Shown here in pieces: positions 34,400 through 43,310 of a stretch of DNA of 64,000 nt; within the stretch, counting starts at the first letter, position 1; each line of letters opens with the position of its first letter. Origin of the DNA: Leptofilum sp965223285 (GTDB lineage: Bacteria; Chloroflexota; Anaerolineae; Promineifilales; Promineifilaceae). Location of the stretch: contig NZ_OZ244997.1 in assembly GCF_965223285.1 (NCBI RefSeq), forward strand, positions 1,674,001 to 1,738,000. The letters run 5' to 3'. The translations under genes were made by a program, and so were the position numbers. A model generated the notes under the pieces. It was not told where the DNA came from. It searched no databases and saw only the letters and a list, made by a program, of their open reading frames with translations.

Positions 34400-35230
34400 C
34401 TATTTTGAATAGCCCAACCGCCCCATAAGCCGCCGATAAAAGTAACCTCGGCTTTCTACACGAGCAAATTGACAATCATTTTCTGACTTTGTAATGAGCA
34501 CGACATCTTCATTTTCCAGCAAAATGCCGTCAGTGCCGTCTGGTGTTAAATACGCCTGGTGATCCATCTGCACCGTAATGGCAATTTCCGCTTGCTCATG
34601 AAAAATAATGGCCCGATCAAAGGTGAGGTGAGGTGCTACTGGCACCACCACAAAGTTCGGCAGCTGGGGGGGTAATAGCGGGCCACCAGCGGCCATTGAG
34701 TATGCTGTTGAACCGGTTGGCGTCGCCACGATAAGGGCATCAGCCGTGTAGTCGGTAACGTGATCGTCATCCACATGCAGTTGAAAACGAACCACCCTTG
34801 CCTGACGGCCGCGCCCCACCACCACATCATTCAGCACAGAAAAGGTGTGTAGAATACGGCCGTTCCGCTGGATTCGCGCCGCCAGCATGAGCCGATTTTC
34901 AACCCAGCATTCGCCAGCTAGCACCTTTGTCAACTTCTCAGGCCATTCATCCGGCTGGGCCTCACACAAAAACCCCACACGCCCTAAATTGATGCCAAAA
35001 ATAGGCACTCGGCACACCGATGAATAGCGAGCTGCCCTGAGCAAGGAGCCATCGCCACCTAGCACCACCAGCAATTCGGCTGTAGGCACCAACTCGGCCA
35101 AACGCCGCTCATCATGTGAAGATGCTTGCCAAGTAGTTAGTTGGCGCGCCGCTAGCCACTGCTCAATTTGCGCAGCCAGTGGCCGCGAGGCGGCCACCTT
35201 CGGGTGGTGGAGAATGCCAATCCGGTTCAT
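34400..35230 (-). CDS. nadK: NAD kinase
   Basis: 276 residues. Seen: GGDGSLLRAAR (catalytic GGDG), NLGRVGFL, TPTGSTAYSMAAGGP and the final strand-rich domain. It phosphorylates NAD to NADP. The start ATG overlaps the hisS stop by four bases (ATGA), so the two are translationally coupled. The gene follows hisS on the same strand and is read from the hisS promoter. Confidence 0.96.
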   Translation of the reverse strand: MNRIGILHHPKVAASRPLAAQIEQWLAARQLTTWQASSHDERRLAELVPTAELLVVLGGDGSLLRAARYSSVCRVPIFGINLGRVGFLCEAQPDEWPEKLTKVLAGECWVENRLMLAARIQRNGRILHTFSVLNDVVVGRGRQARVVRFQLHVDDDHVTDYTADALIVATPTGSTAYSMAAGGPLLPPQLPNFVVVPVAPHLTFDRAIIFHEQAEIAITVQMDHQAYLTPDGTDGILLENEDVVLITKSENDCQFARVESRGYFYRRLMGRLGYSK

Positions 35231-36495
35231 TCAGCTTTTAAAAATGGGATAATCTCTGCAAGTTTAACAAGCTGCTGTTCGCCTCCGTCTAACGGCCGTA
35301 CCATCACTGACTCTGCTTCCAATTCAGAATCGCCCAGGATGAGAACCGATTGGATGTCGTGCTTGTTGGCTTCGCGCATTTGGCTTTTCATGCTGCGCCG
35401 GTTGCGGGCAAAAGCCAACCGAGTGCCAATGCTTGCCGCCCGCAACTGGAACGCTAGCTGAACGGCCGCTTCTTTCGTCGCCCCACCAAAATGCGCTACC
35501 AATACTGTTGGCTGCTCTGGGCCAGGCGGTTCCAGACCTGCTTCCCGCATACCCAACACAATGCGCTCGATGCCGCTGCCAAAGCCAACGCCTGGCGTGG
35601 CGGGGCCGCCAATATCCTCAGCCAGCCCGTCATACCGGCCGCCGCCGCAAACGGCCGCTTGCGCGCCAATGCCCTCTGCCCACACTTCAAACACCGTCTT
35701 GGTGTAGTAATCAATGCCACGCACCAACCGGAAATTAATGCTGTAGCTTTGGTCTAACGCATCTAGCAAGCCACGCAAATCCGCAAAGTGCGTTTCGCAA
35801 TCATCACAAAGGTGATCCACGATGTGTGGCGCGTCAGCCAGCAGTTCATCCATGCCTGGCTCCTTGCTATCCAGCACCCGCAGCGGATTGCGGCGCATAC
35901 GCTCCTTGTCAATGTCCGCCAGCTTGTCCAGGTGCTGATCCAAATAAGCCACCAGCTTTTCGACGTAGGCTGGCTTGCAGGTGGGGCAGCCCGTGCTGTT
36001 AAGTTGGAAGGTCAGCCCCTGGTACCCAAGCTCACGGTACAAATTCATGGCCAGCAGCATCACCTCTACATCGGCGGCAGGGTCTGTTTCGCCTAAAATT
36101 TCGCAATTAAACTGGCTGTGCTGCCGATACCGTCCCGCCTGCTGACGCTCCCGCCGAAAGGCTGGGCCCATGGTGTACAGCTTCACTGGCTGCGGCCAGC
36201 TAGACATGCCGTTTTGAATGTAAGCACGCATAAAACCGGCTGTAAACTCTGGCCGCATGGTGATGGTAATACCTTCGGACTCTTCAACTGTGTACATCTC
36301 TTTCTGCACAAAAAAGTCCGACGCCTCGCCAACGCCCCGCTGGTACAGTTCGGTGTACTCCAAAATGGGCAAATCGACGCGCTGAAAGCCGTAAAGGCGC
36401 GCCAATTCAGTCGCTTTTTTGATAACTAAATCCCAGTAACGCCAATCATCGGGCAGAACATCCTGCATCCCTTTGGCGCGTTGTATTGTGGTCAA
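35227..36495 (-). CDS. hisS: histidyl-tRNA synthetase
   Basis: 422 residues, class II synthetase. Seen: AKGMQDVLP, motif 2 around GPAFRRERQQAGRYRQ, the HisRS signature LVRGIDYYTKTVFEVW, GGGRYDGL and motif 3 GVGFGSGIERIVLGM, then the anticodon-binding domain. It charges tRNA-His. It starts a hisS-nadK unit. A strong terminator-like hairpin with a U tract lies in its leader, between a plausible promoter and the start, which suggests attenuation. Confidence 0.97.
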   Translation of the reverse strand: MTTIQRAKGMQDVLPDDWRYWDLVIKKATELARLYGFQRVDLPILEYTELYQRGVGEASDFFVQKEMYTVEESEGITITMRPEFTAGFMRAYIQNGMSSWPQPVKLYTMGPAFRRERQQAGRYRQHSQFNCEILGETDPAADVEVMLLAMNLYRELGYQGLTFQLNSTGCPTCKPAYVEKLVAYLDQHLDKLADIDKERMRRNPLRVLDSKEPGMDELLADAPHIVDHLCDDCETHFADLRGLLDALDQSYSINFRLVRGIDYYTKTVFEVWAEGIGAQAAVCGGGRYDGLAEDIGGPATPGVGFGSGIERIVLGMREAGLEPPGPEQPTVLVAHFGGATKEAAVQLAFQLRAASIGTRLAFARNRRSMKSQMREANKHDIQSVLILGDSELEAESVMVRPLDGGEQQLVKLAEIIPFLKAE

Positions 36496-36507
36496 ACCTG
36501 CCTCCTA

Positions 36508-36565
36508 AGAAAAAACTCCCGCAGGTTCCGCCTGCAATCACCGCTGGAGAATAAACCTGCGGGAG
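36508..36565 (-). terminator. leader terminator/attenuator upstream of hisS
   Basis: A perfect 12-bp stem: CTCCCGCAGGTT (gene sense, 36565-36554) with AACCTGCGGGAG (36527-36516) and a T-rich tract after it (36515-36508). It lies 13 bases from the hisS start codon. The only minus-strand gene downstream is hisS, and no minus-strand gene ends upstream. A T-box core was looked for and not found. Confidence 0.75.
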
Positions 36566-36609
36566 GTTGGTCGTTCATGGTGTATCCATTTTTTACTGGA
36601 TGGTTGCCT

Positions 36610-36615
36610 ATTATA
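36610..36615 (-). promoter_or_regulatory. putative -10 box of hisS
   Basis: TATAAT on the minus strand, followed by the leader with the hairpin. The -35 region is weak (CTACAA about 17 bases upstream). 36496-36857 otherwise holds only this leader, one ACGGCCGT and short frames I do not trust. Confidence 0.5.
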
Positions 36616-36857
36616 GCGACATCAAGGGGATTTTGTAGTTTTCTCATGCCGCCCTATGTGAATAGAAACGGCCGTTCCCAAACCCACCACTTGGAATACA
36701 TGACCCAATCTATCCGAGAAGCGTTGGCTGTGGGTGCCGTATTCTTCATGATGACGCTGGGCGGCTTGCGGGAGCTTTTGCGAATTCGGCAGCATGTTAC
36801 AACTTAATCCACCCCGCTGCGTAATGGTGGTCAACTTGGAAAAAGGAGTGAAAGGAA

Positions 36858-37526
36858 ATGAAAAACTCAACTTCACAATTTGCTGACCATTTTGCGGTTT
36901 TGCGCGAGAAACAAACCTATTTCAATTTGATTTATTTGCTGCTGGCCTTCCCTTTAGGCATTGCCTACTTTGTTTTATCTGTTACCGGGCTTAGCTTGGG
37001 GGTAGGGTTACTCATTGTATGGGTAGGATTACTGGTTCTGTTGGTTCTTTTTGCTGGCTGGTGGCTCTTGGCCGCCTTGGAGCGACTATTAGCTGTCCAT
37101 TTGCTAGGTGAAGAGATAGCCCCACTGCCAATCCCCCTCACCAGCGAAGGCAGCGTGTGGGAGCGCACCAAGGCCCACTTTACGAATCCAATCACCTGGA
37201 AAAGCTCTCTTTATTTGATGCTAAAGTTCCCATTAGGCATCGCTTCTTTTGTGGCAACAGTAACGGTTTTGTCCTTCTGTGGTGGATTGGTCTTTGCACC
37301 GCTGTTTTACCAAAGTGGGCAAATTTCAATCTTTTCGTGGCACATTAATACCTTTATAGAAGCAATCGTAGCTTCTGGTATTGGTTTGCTAATTGCGCCT
37401 TACGGCCTCCAGCTACTTAACAAGGGGGCTGAACTATCTGGTCAATTTACTCGCTTCATGTTGAGTAATGGCGATCAGGAAATCGCTGAAAAAAGCCCAG
37501 AAGATTTGATCAAAGTTGCAGCCTAA
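36858..37526 (+). CDS. putative sensor-domain membrane protein (duplicated)
   Basis: 222 residues with about six membrane helices in two related halves. Each half opens with YLLLxFPLGIAYFVxxVTxLSxxxGL (first copy near residue 22, second near 120: LMLKFPLGIASF and YLLLAFPLGIAY). This is the pattern of the 'putative sensor' domain family (PF13796) that usually precedes a histidine kinase; here it stands alone. ATG 36858 follows AAGGAG and GAAAGG. The role is unknown. A terminator follows. Confidence 0.85.
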   Translation: MKNSTSQFADHFAVLREKQTYFNLIYLLLAFPLGIAYFVLSVTGLSLGVGLLIVWVGLLVLLVLFAGWWLLAALERLLAVHLLGEEIAPLPIPLTSEGSVWERTKAHFTNPITWKSSLYLMLKFPLGIASFVATVTVLSFCGGLVFAPLFYQSGQISIFSWHINTFIEAIVASGIGLLIAPYGLQLLNKGAELSGQFTRFMLSNGDQEIAEKSPEDLIKVAA

Positions 37527-37539
37527 ATTTACCTTTCCC

Positions 37540-37594
37540 AGATTGGTTCAATCTTTGAGTGGTTCAATCTTTGAGGTTGAACCAATCTCTTTTT
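37540..37594 (+). terminator. intrinsic terminator with a 16-bp tandem duplication in its loop
   Basis: AGATTGGTTCAA at 37540-37551 pairs with TTGAACCAATCT at 37577-37588, then C and TTTTT. The loop contains the second copy of TGGTTCAATCTTTGAG, present at 37544-37559 and 37560-37575. Confidence 0.85.
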
Positions 37595-37787
37595 ACCCCA
37601 AAATTTCCTTCACGCGCCCCACAGCCCCACTTTGCAAACGCACTTTGATACCGTGCGGATGCTTGCCGGACTTCGTTAGGATGTCCTGCACAACCCCCTC
37701 AGTTAATTTTCCGCTTCGCTGATCCTGCTTTAACACAATAGCTACACGCAAGCCAGCCTTGATATTTGAACGCCTTGTCCCATCCAT
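37593..37787 (-). CDS. YwbE family protein (DUF2196)
   Basis: 64 residues. Seen: RRSNIKAGLRVAIVLKQDQR, SGKLTEGVVQDILTKS, HPHGIKVRLQSGAVGRVKEI, which match the YwbE family almost throughout. The family is short, basic and uncharacterised. ATG 37787 gives the usual length; a longer in-frame start has no better support. It converges with the sensor-domain gene, and their shared gap holds the terminator. Confidence 0.88.
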   Translation of the reverse strand: MDGTRRSNIKAGLRVAIVLKQDQRSGKLTEGVVQDILTKSGKHPHGIKVRLQSGAVGRVKEILG

Positions 37788-37883
37788 AATTTTGTTCCAT
37801 CTCTGTAACGTTTGCACCTTTTTACCATCTAAAAGAACAAGAGGCACGGCAGGCATGATGTATTTAAGGTGGAGAGCGCGAGC

Positions 37884-38366
37884 ATGGACAAATTTAAGCG
37901 ACGAACGTATCAGGGAATTAGAGAAATGTTAGCTGACCTGATTTGGCCGCTACGCCATCGGGCTCAATTGCGGCAGGCCATACGGAGTGGTTTGGTATCT
38001 GCTCAATTTCGAGAACGGTTGATGATGGTGGTAACGGCCGTTAACCAATGTCGCTACTGTGCCGCATTCCATACCAAAGAAAGTTTGCGCGTTGGTCTGG
38101 CTACTCATGAAATCCGGGGAATGCTGGCGGGCGATCTAGCCACTGCCCCCGAAGATGAACTCCCGGCCCTGCTCTATGCTCAACATTACGCCGAAACAAA
38201 CGGCCGTCCCGACACAATCACCCGCCAATCACTCCAAACCACCTACGGCCGTTCCCGCGCCGAAGCCATCGAAACCGTCTTGCGCCTCATCCGCATGGGC
38301 AACTTGCTGGGGAACAGTGCGGATTGGGTTTTGTATAAGGTATCATACGGCCGTTGGGGAAGCTGA
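37884..38366 (+). CDS. carboxymuconolactone decarboxylase/AhpD-like protein
   Basis: 160 residues, all helical. It has the AhpD-type active-site stretch VNQCRYCAAFHT with CxxC and a His three residues on, in the position used for peroxidase or thiol redox chemistry. The C-terminal half carries ETVLRLIRMGNLLGNSADWV. AAGGTGGAG lies at a good distance from ATG 37884; GTG 37869 is a weaker alternative. Four exact ACGGCCGT copies fall in this short gene, unlike the NACHT gene that follows. Partner enzyme unknown. Confidence 0.85.
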   Translation: MDKFKRRTYQGIREMLADLIWPLRHRAQLRQAIRSGLVSAQFRERLMMVVTAVNQCRYCAAFHTKESLRVGLATHEIRGMLAGDLATAPEDELPALLYAQHYAETNGRPDTITRQSLQTTYGRSRAEAIETVLRLIRMGNLLGNSADWVLYKVSYGRWGS

Positions 38367-38422
38367 TTGCTTGCATATCTCCGTTACAAAGAATGCAGCT
38401 TATTTTTCTATGGCAATTTCTG

Positions 38423-41400
38423 TCAATTGTTTCTGAGCACTATACGTATTTGCTCAATATTCTTGTAAAGTTCGTCTAGAAAATCATAGCGTAAAAGCCA
38501 TAATCGCTTATTTTGCCCATTTGTATATTTTTTTATCCAATTGTCAACAAGATTTGATGCTGCTAACGACTTTCCTGTATCGTTTGAGTGTGACTCCCCT
38601 TTCATATGCTTGGCATAAGGAACAAATCCCATTATTCCATACTTATATTCCTCAGCAGCAAGGCCAGATAATCGGAGCATTCGTCTATTTGCTTCTACAC
38701 GCTGATTTTCCTGTATTCTAGCAAAAATTACTTGTTCTATTGTAGTTGCTAACTCGCTCAATATTATATCTGTATCTTTAGTTGGAGTTAATAATCCTTG
38801 CTTATAAATTGTCTCGACAAACCGATTCAAAAAATTTGGATAAGAATATTGTGCAACAAGGTTTAAAAATTTTCGGCCATTGATTGGGCTTTTCGGGCTG
38901 CGTTTCCACCTTATCCAAGTTATCCAATCCTTAATCAGATTTATTGGCCGATGAAAAATTACTGTCGGTGCATTCTGAACAGAAATTATAACGATCACGA
39001 ATACAACAATTATAATTTTAGCGACAAACCAAAAAGGAACGATTACTGTTGATTTCCAATCATATTTTATCTTATCAACAGTTGTCCCAAATGATTTTCC
39101 CATTTCTACTAATCCCAATATTACTTGAGCAATGTGCAAAAATGGCCAGAAAATTGGGTGGACACGAAAGCCAGCGAGAACAATAGCAAGTGCCATAGGT
39201 GCCCAACTCCAGCTTAAAAGAATGATTTGAAGAATAATATTGATGGTTGGGCCAAAAGCTTGAAGGAAAAGGGAATCAGCTTCTTGAGTAAAAAAAGTTG
39301 GTCTTTCAATTAATAAATATCCAAATGATAGGGCTCTCCCTAAAAAGGCACCGAATAAAACTGAACCACCTCCAAACCCACGTAAACTACGGTATGAGAT
39401 AAGAGTTATCAACCCCACATAAAGAATGAAGCTAAAGAACTCAATAAATTCCAAAATATCCTGCACAAAAAAAAGAAAGAAAACAAACGGTAATGCAGTA
39501 ATAAGAAAAAAAATAATATGTATAGTTAAATCAATTCGCGGTATCCACAAAAGAAGCTTAAACGAAGCCAGAAAAGACTTTGCATTATCCAGACGTTTAA
39601 GATGAGCATTAGTTTTATCTTGCTCGCGTTTGAGTCGTCCGCTCGAAAATAGTTTCACTAAAGCGCGCCGAATTGATTCTCCTATATCGCTGGGAATATC
39701 TTGTAATAAAGAAGTTTGACGGTAAGCTACTTCTTCCAACCATAAACTTCCACTCTTAAATGCATCACGTATCAACCAAGTCAATACAGAAGAAGGGACA
39801 ATTCCAGCAACCTCCAATGCCCACTTCTTATCAGAGCCAATGCCACTGGTGTAGGCCGTCATAATCACTTGGGAAGCTTTTAATCGTAATGCATCTGGAA
39901 CAACATGGAGACGAGAACCTAGGCCACTTTGTAGCAGATCGCAAAGATACAAAGCTTGAGCAGGCCAAGGAAATGGTTGGGGAAGTTTCCTTCTCAGGAA
40001 GTCTTTTTTAGCCTTCTCTTCAGCAGTTATTTGATTTATATACTTAATCGGTTGGTTAATAATATTTGGGATATTATCTATTACTTCGTTAAGAATATTG
40101 TCCGCCTCTCTTATCAATGGGGTCAGTTCCTTAAACGGCTGTGTTTGACACATTGTAACCGCTGTTTCACGCCATTGAGCATCGGTGAGCAATTGATTCA
40201 TAGTCACACGGTGTTTCTCTTGTAAAACCAAGCATGTAGCGAAATATTCTTGAAATCGTCTATGAGAAAATGTGAATTGTTTAAATCCGGCTTCGGCGAC
40301 AACAACTTCTGGACGAGCTAATTTGATATACTCCAAAGCATCTAGTTGAATATTTAAATTATCACTTAAATCAAAGTTTAGCTGTTGCAAAGCTGATTGA
40401 AGTGCATCACGAGTAGGCGAAAGACCTAATCCTTGATTTGCGGCCATAGTAAAAGCAACCTTCTCAGCCGTGGCTCTAACTTCAGCCGGATCAAGTTGAA
40501 ATCTGTGTCTAAGCCTTTCTTTATCGCGGCTAAGACGATTTTCTATATAAGACTCAAATACAACAAACGTATTGGATGGGAAGACTTTCTCTGCACGAAT
40601 ATATTCACAAAGCAATCCAAGGAAAAGAGGATTGCCTGACATCAAGTGGATTTCTCTACTGGCAATTCCTAAGTTCTCGGTTAAAACACTCATTAATTCA
40701 TGAGGTAATTCAACTCTCTCAACCAATTCAAACTTTTTCGAGTCAGACAGAGGCAGGATACGGAAACGCGGCCACGATACTTGTTTTGGCCCCCTAAAGT
40801 AGCGTGAGGCAACAACTCCTCTACAGGTGTTCATTCCAAGTAGGAAATCCGATATAGCCTCAGCGTACTTACTAATCGTATTATCAGCTTCTGCAGAACT
40901 CAATATTTCAGGTATTTCATCAAACGAGTCAAACAGGAAAAACCATGTCCCATTTTTCAAGCCTCTATCAAATTCCTCAGTCAGAAACTCATCAATATCT
41001 CGATCATTGGCACGATTTAAGGATTGAAGCACAAATTCATAAATTAGATTCCTATCAATTTCATTATTTTTTGATTCTCTAGGGCTTGTCCAGATCAGAT
41101 TTGGCCTCAGGTCCCTGCATTTTTCGATCAGTTTGTACGATTGCTTACGACGCCAACAATAAGTAACTAGTTCCCGACTCTTTTCGGTCTTGGTAACACC
41201 CTGTAAATCTTCCCAATCAATATCTAAGTCAAAGCAAAGACTTTTTAATTCGGCAATATTAAAAGACTCAACCAGTAGATCATTTATATCTTTATTTAGT
41301 TGTTGTTTGCTTTTTTGTCTGGACGCAACTTTTTCACGATCTAATTCTTTCAAATTAATAAAAATGGGAATAAGAACGTCAGCTCTCCTAGAATGGGCTG

Positions 41401-41923
41401 CTCTCGTTGCCATACTGACTGCTACATGGCGAAGTGCAACGCTTTTGCCTGAGCCTGGATCTCCCTCAACCAATATAAGCCGTTCTGTGCTAGATTCAAT
41501 CGCTTTTGAAAGTGATTTTTCACGTCGCAATCCACCTCTAACTTTTTTCTTTAATGGTATCCAACTCCTAACTAGACGTTCACCCTCGGCTTCAATTTCG
41601 GCCTCAAGTTCTGTATATCTATAATCCCTCCACTCTTCCAAGCTGTTAAGTCGGTAAATTTCTCTTTCGACATGCTCTGCAAATCGACTCCTACGACCGA
41701 TAAGCCGCTTCTCTTCCAATTTCAAGAAAAGAGACTGGGCTTCTATTAACCACAATTCTTTGATTTTTGCTACGAAAAATAAAATTCCCCATACACCAGC
41801 AATGATCAGAAAAATGACGCCAACATAGCCTAGCAGTGCAAGAAGCCAAGAAATGAATTCTGTTTCTGCCTGCAATTGAATTGTCAACAACACTGCATGT
41901 ACTTGGGGGATAAAATTCGTCAC
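38423..41923 (-). CDS. membrane-anchored NACHT NTPase with an inserted effector-associated domain
   Basis: 1166 residues. A membrane helix at residues 28-52 precedes a charged linker. The NACHT NTPase has Walker A GDPGSGKS (154-161), strand VLIPIFINLKEL (183-194), Walker B FFLFDSFDEIPE (328-339) and VVASRYF (370-376). Residues about 209-274 (FNIAELKSLCFDLDIDWEDL and the following KSRELVTY, CRDLRPNL) look like a Death-like effector-associated domain inside the NTPase. A winged-helix part with FSHRRFQEYFATCL follows. The last third has four to six membrane helices (about 790-1010) and a soluble tail. The start is GTG 41923 with GAGAGG upstream. The gene is A/T rich, has no ACGGCCGT and looks acquired. 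NACHT proteins of this style often act in anti-phage or regulated cell death, but no effector enzyme is visible here. Confidence 0.82.
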   Translation of the reverse strand: MTNFIPQVHAVLLTIQLQAETEFISWLLALLGYVGVIFLIIAGVWGILFFVAKIKELWLIEAQSLFLKLEEKRLIGRRSRFAEHVEREIYRLNSLEEWRDYRYTELEAEIEAEGERLVRSWIPLKKKVRGGLRREKSLSKAIESSTERLILVEGDPGSGKSVALRHVAVSMATRAAHSRRADVLIPIFINLKELDREKVASRQKSKQQLNKDINDLLVESFNIAELKSLCFDLDIDWEDLQGVTKTEKSRELVTYCWRRKQSYKLIEKCRDLRPNLIWTSPRESKNNEIDRNLIYEFVLQSLNRANDRDIDEFLTEEFDRGLKNGTWFFLFDSFDEIPEILSSAEADNTISKYAEAISDFLLGMNTCRGVVASRYFRGPKQVSWPRFRILPLSDSKKFELVERVELPHELMSVLTENLGIASREIHLMSGNPLFLGLLCEYIRAEKVFPSNTFVVFESYIENRLSRDKERLRHRFQLDPAEVRATAEKVAFTMAANQGLGLSPTRDALQSALQQLNFDLSDNLNIQLDALEYIKLARPEVVVAEAGFKQFTFSHRRFQEYFATCLVLQEKHRVTMNQLLTDAQWRETAVTMCQTQPFKELTPLIREADNILNEVIDNIPNIINQPIKYINQITAEEKAKKDFLRRKLPQPFPWPAQALYLCDLLQSGLGSRLHVVPDALRLKASQVIMTAYTSGIGSDKKWALEVAGIVPSSVLTWLIRDAFKSGSLWLEEVAYRQTSLLQDIPSDIGESIRRALVKLFSSGRLKREQDKTNAHLKRLDNAKSFLASFKLLLWIPRIDLTIHIIFFLITALPFVFFLFFVQDILEFIEFFSFILYVGLITLISYRSLRGFGGGSVLFGAFLGRALSFGYLLIERPTFFTQEADSLFLQAFGPTINIILQIILLSWSWAPMALAIVLAGFRVHPIFWPFLHIAQVILGLVEMGKSFGTTVDKIKYDWKSTVIVPFWFVAKIIIVVFVIVIISVQNAPTVIFHRPINLIKDWITWIRWKRSPKSPINGRKFLNLVAQYSYPNFLNRFVETIYKQGLLTPTKDTDIILSELATTIEQVIFARIQENQRVEANRRMLRLSGLAAEEYKYGIMGFVPYAKHMKGESHSNDTGKSLAASNLVDNWIKKYTNGQNKRLWLLRYDFLDELYKNIEQIRIVLRNN

Positions 41924-42010
41924 TTGTTGCCTCTCAAAAACATGAAAAATATATCTGAAAGATAGCCTGTATTAGGGGTAAAAAAATTAATCCAAAACTA
42001 CTGGAAAAAG

Positions 42011-42051
42011 AAAAAGCGTCCAGCAGGATTTTACGATGCTGGACGCTTTTT
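42011..42051 (-). terminator. bidirectional intrinsic terminator between the NACHT and fadA genes
   Basis: AAAAAGCGTCCAGC at 42011-42024 and GCTGGACGCTTTTT at 42038-42051, a perfect 14-bp inverted repeat with an A tract on one side and T tract on the other. It ends the fad operon on the minus strand. Confidence 0.9.
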
Positions 42052-42114
42052 CACAATTATTTGAATCTTTACCTGGCTTATATGCCTACCAAAAAATGAT
42101 TATCTTCTTATGAT

Positions 42115-43296
42115 TTAATTCAAATTTTCAAAAATGCCAGCGGCACCCATGCCGCCACCAATGCACATCGTCACCATGCCAAACTGGTTGCCACGCCGCT
42201 TCATCTCGTTGATGATTTGTACCGTCAATTTAGCCCCAGTGCAGCCTAGCGGATGCCCCAAGGCAATCGCGCCACCATTCACATTGGTAATTTCTTCGTC
42301 AAAGCCAAGTTCCCGAATGACAGCCACCGCTTGCGCCGCAAATGCTTCATTCAGCTCAATAAGGTCGATGTCGCTTAGGCTCATGCCGGTGCGCTTGAGC
42401 AAGCGCGGTACGGCCGAAATCGGCCCCACGCCCATAATTTCTGGGCGTACGCCACCGACGTTGAAGCCAACAAATTTCACCAGCGGGGTCAGCCCCAGCG
42501 CCTCGGCTTTGCTACGCTCCATCACCAAAACGGCCGCGGCCCCATCACTGAGCGGCGAGGCGTTACCTGCCGTTACCGACCCGCCCTGCTTGAATACTGG
42601 ACGGAGCTTGGCCAGCCCTTCCAGCGTCGTACTTGGTCGAATATGTTCATCCCTGTCAAAAACGATGGTTTGCCCCTTCGGACCATCTGCTCCTGGCGTC
42701 ACTTCCTCAATCTCAATGGGCAAAATTTCATCCTTGAACAACTCTTTTTCGTAGGCGGCCATAGCTCGCTGATGGCTACGTAACGCAAACTCATCCTGCG
42801 CCTGACGACTCACTTCAAACTCGTCGGCCACCTGTTCGGCCGTGAGTCCCATGCCCATGTATACTTCTGGGGCGTTTTCCACCATGTACGGATTTGGATT
42901 GACGCGGAACCCGGTCATCGGCACCAGGCTCATTGTCTCTGCGCCACCCGCAATGATAGCATCTGCCCCATTGGCAATGATGCGCTCGGCGGCCAAAGCA
43001 ATGGTTTGCAAACCGCTGGAGCAAAAGCGGTTGACCGTCATCCCCGGCACGTCTACTGGCAGCCCAGCGCGGAGGGCGATGCTGCGGGCGAAGTTCAGCC
43101 CCTGCGCCCCTTCGGGCATGGCACAACCCATGATCACATCGTCAATTTCTTGCGGATCCAGCCCTTCTGCCTGCCGCATTACCTCGGCCACAACCGCTGC
43201 CGCCATCTCATCGGATCGCCAGTTGCGGGTCGTACCTCGTTTACCTTTGCCTACGGCCGTTCGGCTGGCCGCTACAATGACTGCTTCTCGTGTCAT
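42115..43296 (-). CDS. fadA: acetyl-CoA C-acyltransferase (thiolase)
   Basis: 393 residues, full thiolase. Seen: nucleophile Cys in NRFCSSGLQTI (about residue 91), GGAETMS, NVNGGAIALGHPLGCTG with the catalytic His, and CIGGGMGAAGI with the second catalytic Cys. It cleaves 3-ketoacyl-CoA in beta-oxidation. It follows the fadN-type gene by 14 bases on the same strand, the fadN-fadA order known from Bacillus. Confidence 0.95.
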   Translation of the reverse strand: MTREAVIVAASRTAVGKGKRGTTRNWRSDEMAAAVVAEVMRQAEGLDPQEIDDVIMGCAMPEGAQGLNFARSIALRAGLPVDVPGMTVNRFCSSGLQTIALAAERIIANGADAIIAGGAETMSLVPMTGFRVNPNPYMVENAPEVYMGMGLTAEQVADEFEVSRQAQDEFALRSHQRAMAAYEKELFKDEILPIEIEEVTPGADGPKGQTIVFDRDEHIRPSTTLEGLAKLRPVFKQGGSVTAGNASPLSDGAAAVLVMERSKAEALGLTPLVKFVGFNVGGVRPEIMGVGPISAVPRLLKRTGMSLSDIDLIELNEAFAAQAVAVIRELGFDEEITNVNGGAIALGHPLGCTGAKLTVQIINEMKRRGNQFGMVTMCIGGGMGAAGIFENLN

Positions 43297-43310
43297 AATT
43301 TGTCTCCTTT

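Noticed and set aside
34353..34475. Longer start of the TPR/zinc-finger gene
   Set aside because: The extension reads through the palindromic repeat into nadK in another frame.
36494..36578. T-box riboswitch before hisS
   Set aside because: The AGGGTGGNACCGCG core and a specifier loop could not be found; only the terminator half is present.
36646..36807. Short + strand frame upstream of the sensor gene
   Set aside because: No ribosome-binding site, weak codon pattern and position in the hisS promoter region. It is more likely non-coding.
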